Notes under the pieces: generated by a model
Databases searched by the model: none
The model's input: the letters and a program-made list of their open reading frames with translations, nothing else
What the model was told of the DNA's origin: nothing
From: Paralichthys olivaceus
Taxonomy: Eukaryota; Chordata; Actinopteri; Pleuronectiformes; Paralichthyidae
DNA: 64,000 bases
Assembly: GCF_024713975.1 (NCBI RefSeq)
Contig: NC_091096.1
Coordinates: 26,995,458-27,059,457 of the forward strand
Direction: 5' to 3'
Shown here: positions 58,601 through 64,000 of the stretch, piece by piece
How the letters are laid out: each line of letters opens with the position of its first letter
Position numbering within the stretch: the first letter of the stretch is position 1
Program-made: the position numbers and the translations under genes

Positions 58601-61600
58601 ACACAGCAAACAATACAGTGGAGAAATGTACAAACCAATTCATCAAAAGTGTCAGAATACTTTACATTAAAGCCTTCAAAGAAGAATGTTAGCTGCAAAA
58701 TATGCAAAGCTTATCTCATATGGCACAGCAGCACAACTGGGGTATGAACCTGGAGAGAAGTAATTATTCTTCCTCTTTGCTCAGATTAGCAGATAACAAC
58801 TTTAAGGGGAATACCACAGTAATGTTGTGCTGCAGTGCAACATACAGTATTGTTTGAAGGCTTTAATGCAGTGCTTCCACATTTTTGATGATTGATGCTT
58901 CCCGCCTCAATATGGAGTGAGACAGCAGCAGTGTTCGAGCGACCAACAAGGCGAGGGCCGATAGTGTACACATGGCAGTAAAACAAAGACACAAAACACA
59001 AGTTTTGGATTGTTTCACAGCTATTATATTCTTAATCACAAAAACAACCTGCTGGAAGATGAAACATCGCCAGTTGTGTGTGAATACAGACACTAATTCA
59101 TGTTATGAAGGGCAGCTTGTCTGTGACAGAGACTCTACTGTGAGTGACAGCCACACCTCTGGTGACAGCTCTTTGTCAGAGGAATGTTTAAGAGGCCAAG
59201 CCATTTAAACTCTGGTTAACCAAGACTGATTATCCAGAATTAACTCAACAGATATCAAAGTCGTCATTACGACTACTCGCAAATATTGTGAAAAGTAAGA
59301 ATTTTTAGGCAAGATATCTATAACATCATATTGGCTGTTCAAAACAATATCTTTAATTCTGACTTGGCTTCTCAAAATTTGTCAGCATTTGTAATAACAC
59401 TGAGTAGTATTCAAAATACTTCTCATAAATTCAGTTGAGTTACTACTGTCTTTAATTCCAGTTTCAGATATCTATAATTTCATTCTGATAAGTTATAATT
59501 CAAGTTTATGATATCTGCAACACCATTCTTACTAGTTCAAAGTTAATTTAAGGTATCTGGAATTATGACTAGTCAGAATTAAATTGTAGATATCTGAAAC
59601 ATGAATTACAGTCAAAATAAAAATGCACATATCTTGAATACATATAGAAAGAGCACTGAACAAGGAGACAAAGTTGCCTTTCAAATACAGTGCGGGAAAA
59701 GATCAAATTCAGCGCTTGTCTTTTTTATCAAATCCATTATGTCAATAAAAAAATAATCGACAGATTAATCGATTATCAAAATAGTTTATTAGTTTAATTA
59801 GAAACAGTTTGGAATTGGTTCAAAGTAATTAACCAGATTTATGAAGAAATGTGATTTATTGCTTTTTAGTTCTGCCTATTGATTCCTGAATATCTTACTG
59901 TACCTTCCTGGAAATGCATGTGTCATCTCCAGCTGCCTTTACAACAATTTTACTTGCAGCTTTTCAAAATCTTTGCTGCACTATCAACTTACATTTTTGT
60001 CAGGGTGCAAGTATAGCGGGGATTTAATCTGATTTGATTGTGTTGACCTTGTCTAATGGAAAGTAACAATGTTTCTCGTCAATTAACTAGACTGTGGCAG
60101 TCCATCACATTCAATTTATTCCTGCCAAAGTTTCATAATAAACCAAAACTAGAATTCACACCAACCAGTGAAGTTTCTGTGAACATATTTCTCCATATTT
60201 TTTTCCAGATTCATATAAGGTCACTGTGACCGATAACCATTGATATGTATACTTCATCTTTGAGTCCAAGTGACAAGTGATCAAAATTTGAAGTCTGTGT
60301 TATATCACATTCTAGACGTTAAAATCATGTTTCTGAGGTCACCATGACCTTGACCTTTGAAAACTGAAATCTTATCAGTTAATCAGTGAATCCAAGTGAA
60401 CATGTGTGTCAAATTTAGAAGAATTCCCTAGAGATGTCCCTGAGATATTACATTCACAATGCAAAACATGTGTTTTTGAGGTCAGAGTGACCTTTCACCA
60501 CCAAAGTCTAATCAGGTCATCCATGAGTCAAAGTTAATTTTTCCCAGATGTAATTAAATTCCCTACGGGCAGTCCTGATACATCACATTTAGGAGAACGT
60601 GGTCACTGTGACCTGGACCTTTGACCTTCAGACACCAAAGGTTAATCAGATCATCTTTGAGTCCAAGTGAACATTTTTACAATATCTGAAGACATTCCCT
60701 CAAGTTGAACATAAACATACTTTGTGAGGCCACTGTGACCTTGACCCCTAAAGCTATCGAAAAGAAATCAAGTTCAAATTTGAAGAAATTACATCAAAGC
60801 ATTATTGAGATATTGCGTTCAAGAGAATGGGACGGATAGACAGTCGGAAAAGATAATGCCTCCACCCACTGGCTGTCGCTGGCACGGAGGTGTAAAAATA
60901 TTTACACTTTCCATGATAACAAATATACATAATATATAAATGTTGGCATGACAATTGTAGTTTCAGTTTATGCTGTGTGCGATGTCAGGATGGGCATGTC
61001 ACTCTCAGGAGGCAAGCAAAAGTAAGCATAACACCAGCCCCATCTATGTGACTTTCATTTGGGTGACTTTGGTTTTGCATGCAGGCAGGACTGGGCTTTA
61101 TGACCAATCACAATACTTAGCCCCCAACCACAAATGCAATCTTATTCTTTGGACATAGCAAGTGTCTGTTTACGCGAGAATCATGGAAATGTCATGGTAT
61201 CTGTATCAACTACAAAATTTTTGGTATTGTGACATCCCTACACTATACCCAACACAATACTTATGTTATATTACTCACACACAGAACAGGCTCATTAAAA
61301 AGGTGTCTGATGTTTGGTGAAAAATACGTTTTTGAGTTTATTGTGTGGATTCTTCAATGGGATTATATTGTGATAATATGGTTGTGGTGTTTCAATGATA
61401 AGTTCTTTAACTGATTTTGACAGGTATGTATTGTGTCATCAATTGGTGAAAATTGGTGTAATGATCAAAACACCACACATAGTGTGTGATTTTTTTAAGG
61501 ATAATTAGCAAAAAAATTAGACTGCATTTTAAATGGGAAAGTCAAATTGTACACAGATGTTAAGACACAATTGCCCCATTGTCTTGAAAAAATTATCGGA

Positions 61601-62459
61601 ATAATCAAAATAGGTCTAGTTAATAACCGACACATTTTTATGGGTAACAGTGGTTCCATTTTACTTCTACTTTCACATAAAAGCAACTACAATCTGTAAA
61701 TTGTGATTTAAGTAAACGATCTGTCAAAGGGAAAAGGGAAGCTAATGTAATATACCTATGTAATCTACATTGATCATTTTCGGAAATAAAGGTGCATGGA
61801 ACAGGAAGCGAGGCACACGATCTTTTAACACAGGTAACCGAATATGTTAGCACATATATCATATGCTATCACCTCTTTTCAAAACAACAGATGTGACAAG
61901 TGTGAGATGTGGGTTAACACTATGTTCGAGCGCACCCATGATCTGATAACAGACAAAGCCGGGTGACTGAGTTAGGCTGGCGATCGCTGGCTAGCTAGCT
62001 GAAACGCAGCTAAGATCTGAAGCTAGCGAGTTAGCTGATTAGCAAACGCCTTGTGCGGTGGAAACTCGATTGTGATCTCATGTTTGACACACTAGAAAGT
62101 CGCTCAGTCGGTTATATAACACTCAGCTTCATGAGCCGGTGTTGTTGGTGGTAAACGAAACACCATTTCGATTGCAGTCTTCCCAGGGTTGACCCTAGAT
62201 TTGCTGGCCTAATTTGCCGGTGCTTTGCTGCCTAGCGTTAATACTGGGTCGGCTGGGTGGACAGTGGTGACCTCTCGTTTTTAATAAATTTACAACTAAA
62301 CCTGCTGCCAACTGTTTCTTCGCACAACACAAGGCTAAATGAGTTAAGGCGAAGGACGAATGTGTCCCCTAGCAACAAATGAGTCATTCCACTTCACAAA
62401 TTGTAGGAAAATAACGGGATCGGGAGATTTACCTTGGCCAGCCTCCTGCTCGCCGCCAT
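52662..62459 (-). CDS. ube2l3: Ubiquitin-conjugating enzyme E2 L3
   Basis: Exons 62459-62433, 56466-56371, 56290-56104 and 52816-52662 join to 154 aa, the human length. UBE2L3 (UbcH7) carries ubiquitin as a thioester on Cys86 and passes it to HECT and RBR ligases such as parkin and HOIP. Visible: MAASRRLAK at the N-terminus; YPFKPP with F63, the ligase-contact residue; the HPN triad (76-78); GQVCLPV with catalytic C86; and the C-terminal [12 protein letters not shown]. Compared with human from memory, the protein has S17, L137, I56 and T59, so C86 is its only cysteine. All splice sites are GT/AG and consensus-like. The number of differences from a usually near-invariant protein suggests one of the teleost duplicate copies. 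Introns 1 and 3 are filled with repeats. Confidence 0.97.
53340..53600 (+). repeat. Dispersed fish repeat in UBE2L3 intron 3
   Basis: CAGGATTATGCAAAAACTAC, CATGAAACTTGGTGGAAGG and GATTCAGATCAGGAGGTGGA form a recognisable, widely dispersed teleost repeat with no coding content. It is related to the AGAAATTCCCT / GTGACC family only by frequent company in other fish genomes. Confidence 0.5.
53997..54648 (+). mobile_element. Harbinger-like element remnant with Myb-like ORF
   Basis: The left end GGGCCTGATCTAATAAGATC follows a TAA. The right end GTAGAAAGGCCC is a poor inverted match (GGGCCT). An ORF at 54173-54460 (95 aa) contains [19 protein letters not shown] and [13 protein letters not shown], a helical segment like the C-termini of the Myb/SANT proteins carried by fish Harbinger elements. 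No DDE transposase is present. Classification is tentative. Confidence 0.4.
55140..55360 (+). mobile_element. L2-like LINE endonuclease fragment
   Basis: The plus strand encodes [20 protein letters not shown], with one frameshift, followed by LVLKTDITV and a [14 protein letters not shown] box in place of the usual GDFNIHVD. It is truncated, in UBE2L3 intron 3, and followed by a LINE 3' UTR. Confidence 0.65.
55440..55790 (+). mobile_element. LINE 3' UTR fragment
   Basis: AGGCAGATGGCCGCCCACAT, GAGTCTGGTTCTGCTGGAGG and TTTCTTCCAGTTC, followed by AAAGTGCCTTGACCG, make the characteristic teleost LINE 3' UTR in sense orientation. The RT domain between this and the endonuclease fragment is deleted. 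Confidence 0.75.
55463..55561. repeat. Perfect 24-bp inverted repeat, 51-bp spacer
   Basis: Positions 55463-55486 and 55538-55561 are exact reverse complements (left arm starts ATCAGGTTGAGAAC; right arm ends GTTCTCAACCTGAT). The spacer is a CT-rich tract. The structure lies in the LINE 3' UTR fragment and could form a long hairpin. Confidence 0.95.
56622..56740 (+). repeat. Degenerate DNA-transposon terminus
   Basis: GGCCCTGTTCAGACCTGGTA with GAGGGATCCAATCATTAGTG is the usual start of a dispersed fish repeat. Sequence near 58370-58440 (TCCATTCACACCTGTACTTTG) may be its other side, with a MITE and other DNA between. Low certainty. Confidence 0.35.
56864..57223 (+). repeat. Short DNA transposon family 'AGTGTGTAAG', copy 4
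   Basis: Full-length copy with termini TTAAAGGTACAGTGTGTAGA and TCTTACACACTGGACCTTTAA-type inverted repeat. About 360 bp, in UBE2L3 intron 1, some 400 bp upstream of exon 2. Confidence 0.85.
57480..57897. repeat. hAT-like fossil related to 10208-10960
   Basis: The stretch 57560-57680 (AGTTTACAAATGATGAACGT, ACCTTGTTGAAGAGCAGT) aligns with about 10595-10710. The end TATCGCGATAT...GGCCATATCGCCCAGCCCTGA is typical of dispersed fish hAT relics. It lies in UBE2L3 intron 1. Confidence 0.45.
57898..58030 (+). repeat. Three-copy dispersed repeat, copy 3
   Basis: TTCTGCAACATTAAAGTTAA, AAGGAACACTGCATTGTG and CTGCTTGTCTCTGTCGCTCT match the copies at 33109 and 38785. It is 5'-truncated compared with them. 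Confidence 0.65.
59215..59645. repeat. Repeat made of inverted ATATCT/ACTAGT modules
   Basis: Variants of AGATATCTACAATTTAATTC, GACTAGTCAGAATTAA and their reverse complements recur many times. A short related piece lies at 42785-42840 in YDJC intron 1. This is probably a non-autonomous transposon family with internal inverted modules. Confidence 0.5.
60200..60895 (+). repeat. Diverged tandem repeat carrying ERE palindromes
   Basis: Five monomers of roughly 118-143 bp start near 60217, 60335, 60478, 60599 and 60726. Each opens with a GGTCAnnnTGACC-type palindrome and continues with ATCTTTGAGTCCAAGTGA-like and GAAGAAATTCCCT-like blocks. The array ends in GAATGGGACGGATAGACAG and a CTGGCTGTCGCTGGCACGGAGG piece, the usual end of this dispersed fish repeat. 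It lies in UBE2L3 intron 1. Confidence 0.85.
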
Positions 62460-62520
62460 CTTGAAACTAGTGCGTGTTCCCAGAATACACAGCGCGGCGA
62501 ATATGGATTTGGTCCACAGA
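62452..62520 (-). promoter_or_regulatory. ube2l3: UBE2L3 promoter with YY1 site over the start codon
   Basis: On the minus strand AAGATGGCGGC (62462-62452) is a consensus YY1 site that includes the initiator ATG. This is a feature of TATA-less genes with very short 5' UTRs. Sequence just upstream (CGCGCTGTGTATTCTGGGAA, minus strand) is CpG-bearing and includes a TTCTGGGAA/ACTACA-like element. The transcription start is probably within some tens of bases of the ATG. Confidence 0.65.
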
Positions 62521-62839
62521 CAGTATATAACAGCATGTACGTTAACTGGGATCTGATAAATAGACATTTCAGGCTAATCAGCACATTTCTATCGTAGAAA
62601 TGCCCTTAGCTGACAACGACAGTTGACCTGTTTATAACCCAAGATTTCAAGACTGGATGTAAACCAAAATGTTGATGATTTAAGTGTAAGACATAGTGGC
62701 ATTTTTGTAAAGCTAAAGTTGAGAGGGTCTGGCTTTTATATAAAATATTCAATATTACAATTTAATTGTATATTTGCAGTGCCCATTCACAACTTACATT
62801 ATTTCAAGACACATGCGGTTTAGATTTTACTCAACAGTT

Positions 62840-63835
62840 CCTATAATGAGCAGGCACTTGGCAACTGCAGAGAGAGAAAAAAAACCTCCCAGGGGGAAAC
62901 ATCTGGCAGAACTAGAGTCAGGGAGAGAGAAGTGCAAAGTGTATCTTGGGAGTTCCTCCAGCAGTCTAGGGCCTATAGCAGCAAAACTAAGGGGTGGTTC
63001 AGGGCTCACCTGAGCAAGCCCAATCTGTATATCATTTATCACCGAAGAATTATTTGAATCTAATCTTAAATGAGAGATGGTGTCTGCCTCCACAACGCAA
63101 ACTGTGAGCTGGTTATGCAGAGGAGGAGCGTCATAGCTGAAGTCTCTACCTCCAATTCAATGAACCACACGTGAGCCTGAATTTAGGGATTGAAGTTATC
63201 TTTTGGAACAATAGGATGTTAAAAGTTCTTAAATATGACTGAGCTTGATCAATAAGGGCTTCATATGTGAGGAGTAGGATTTTGAATTCTGTTTTGAATT
63301 GTACAGGTGGTCAATGCAGAGAATCTAAAACAAGTGTAATATGATATCTTCTTCTATTTCCTATCAGTACTGCTACTGCAACATTGTGGATCAACTGGAG
63401 GCTTTTCACGGACATACTGGGACATAAAGAATTTCATTAGTCCACTATAGAGATAACAAATGCATGGACTAGTTTCATGACATTGCACTGGTGGAAGAAG
63501 GCAGTCCTAAAGACTTTTTTGTCCTGGTCCAATGTAAATCCAAGGTTCCTCAATAGGGCTGGGGGTGAGGCTTTTGCCATTCAAGATACATTCAAGATGG
63601 CCAAGTACAATGACTTCAGTTCTATCTGAATTTCATCATCCAGTCATCAAGTTTAACTACCTGTTTAGTTTTATCTAGCTTCACAAATAAATACAGCTGG
63701 GTGGCATCTGCATAACAATCGAAATGTGTATAGTGCTCTCAGATAATATTGCCTCAGGTAAGCATATATAAAGTGAAGAATATCAATCCCAGTTCAGAAC
63801 CTTGTGGAAGTCCAACTCTACTCTGTCCTCTGTGG
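62840..63835 (-). mobile_element. Antisense LINE 3' region (L2/Rex-like)
   Basis: Reads backwards through a LINE 3' UTR and the distal RT/post-RT region: CAGCAGTCTAGGGCCTATAG, GTTCAGGGCTCACCTGAGCA, ACTGGAGGCTTTTCACGGAC and CAGAACCTTGTGGAAGTCCA. The last two also occur in the copy at 1-450. No frame is open. It starts about 0.4 kb upstream of the UBE2L3 start codon. Confidence 0.7.
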
Positions 63836-64000
63836 TAGACCGCAACCTCTATGGGTCTGAGCGTTGGGGCCTGTTCTTGTGCTGCCATATATACTAAACT
63901 GAAATCAGGTTAACGACACACAGGTGAAACATATTAGGGAGGGCCAGGTAATCGGTGAGACGCACAAGGGCAGGAGTGAAGTTACCTAAAAGAAACAGAG
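63836..64000. other. Unclassified repeat-like sequence at window edge
   Basis: Similar in style to the insertion at 926-1410 (AACGACACACAGGTGAAACA, AGGGCAGGAGTGAAG). It cuts off the antisense LINE and continues beyond the window. Confidence 0.3.

Overview
The window is nuclear DNA from a ray-finned fish, very probably a percomorph teleost. The evidence is intron-containing genes with vertebrate orthologues, AT-rich introns with GT/AG borders, and a dense set of fish-type repeats: L2/Rex-like LINEs, DIRS-like and Tc1 elements, hAT- and Harbinger-like fossils, a tRNA-derived SINE, short DNA-transposon families and long (TG)n tracts. The species cannot be named from sequence alone. There is no bacterial, plasmid, phage or CRISPR content.

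Five host genes were reconstructed exon by exon, and all have intact reading frames. (1) CCDC125, minus strand, 11 coding exons, 508 aa (9276-18663), with a probable non-coding first exon ending at 20157. (2) RAD17, minus strand, 16 coding exons, 639 aa (21342-34820), the 9-1-1 checkpoint clamp loader. (3) AK6, plus strand, 5 exons, 174 aa (35489-39254), head-to-head with RAD17 across about 670 bp. (4) YDJC, plus strand, 5 coding exons, 310 aa (42556-48067), a ChbG/YdjC-fold deacetylase homologue. (5) UBE2L3, minus strand, 4 exons, 154 aa (52662-62459), a ubiquitin-conjugating E2, tail-to-tail with YDJC.

Layout: 1-9275 has no recognisable host gene and is filled with LINE, DIRS-like and gypsy-like fossils plus a small U2 snRNA/LINE chimera. 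9276-39254 is the CCDC125-RAD17-AK6 block. 39255-42555 holds the YDJC 5' region, interrupted by a chimeric Tc1 insertion. 42556-62459 is the YDJC-UBE2L3 pair. 62460-64000 holds the UBE2L3 promoter and another antisense LINE. In human the first three genes lie on chromosome 5q13 and the last two on 22q11, so the window joins two conserved neighbourhoods.

The genes do not form a pathway. RAD17 acts in the ATR checkpoint, AK6 in nuclear adenylate and ribosome-related functions, and UBE2L3 in ubiquitin transfer to HECT/RBR ligases. I see no new multi-gene system. The most notable signals are: a U2 snRNA 5' end fused to a LINE tail; a repeat in UBE2L3 intron 1 with four perfect palindromic estrogen-response-element cores; a natural single-cysteine UBE2L3; a transposon nested in another element's terminal repeat with a clean target duplication; a Tc1-Tc1 chimera; a YDJC splice donor made by a (GT)n microsatellite; and a probable uORF overlapping the YDJC start.
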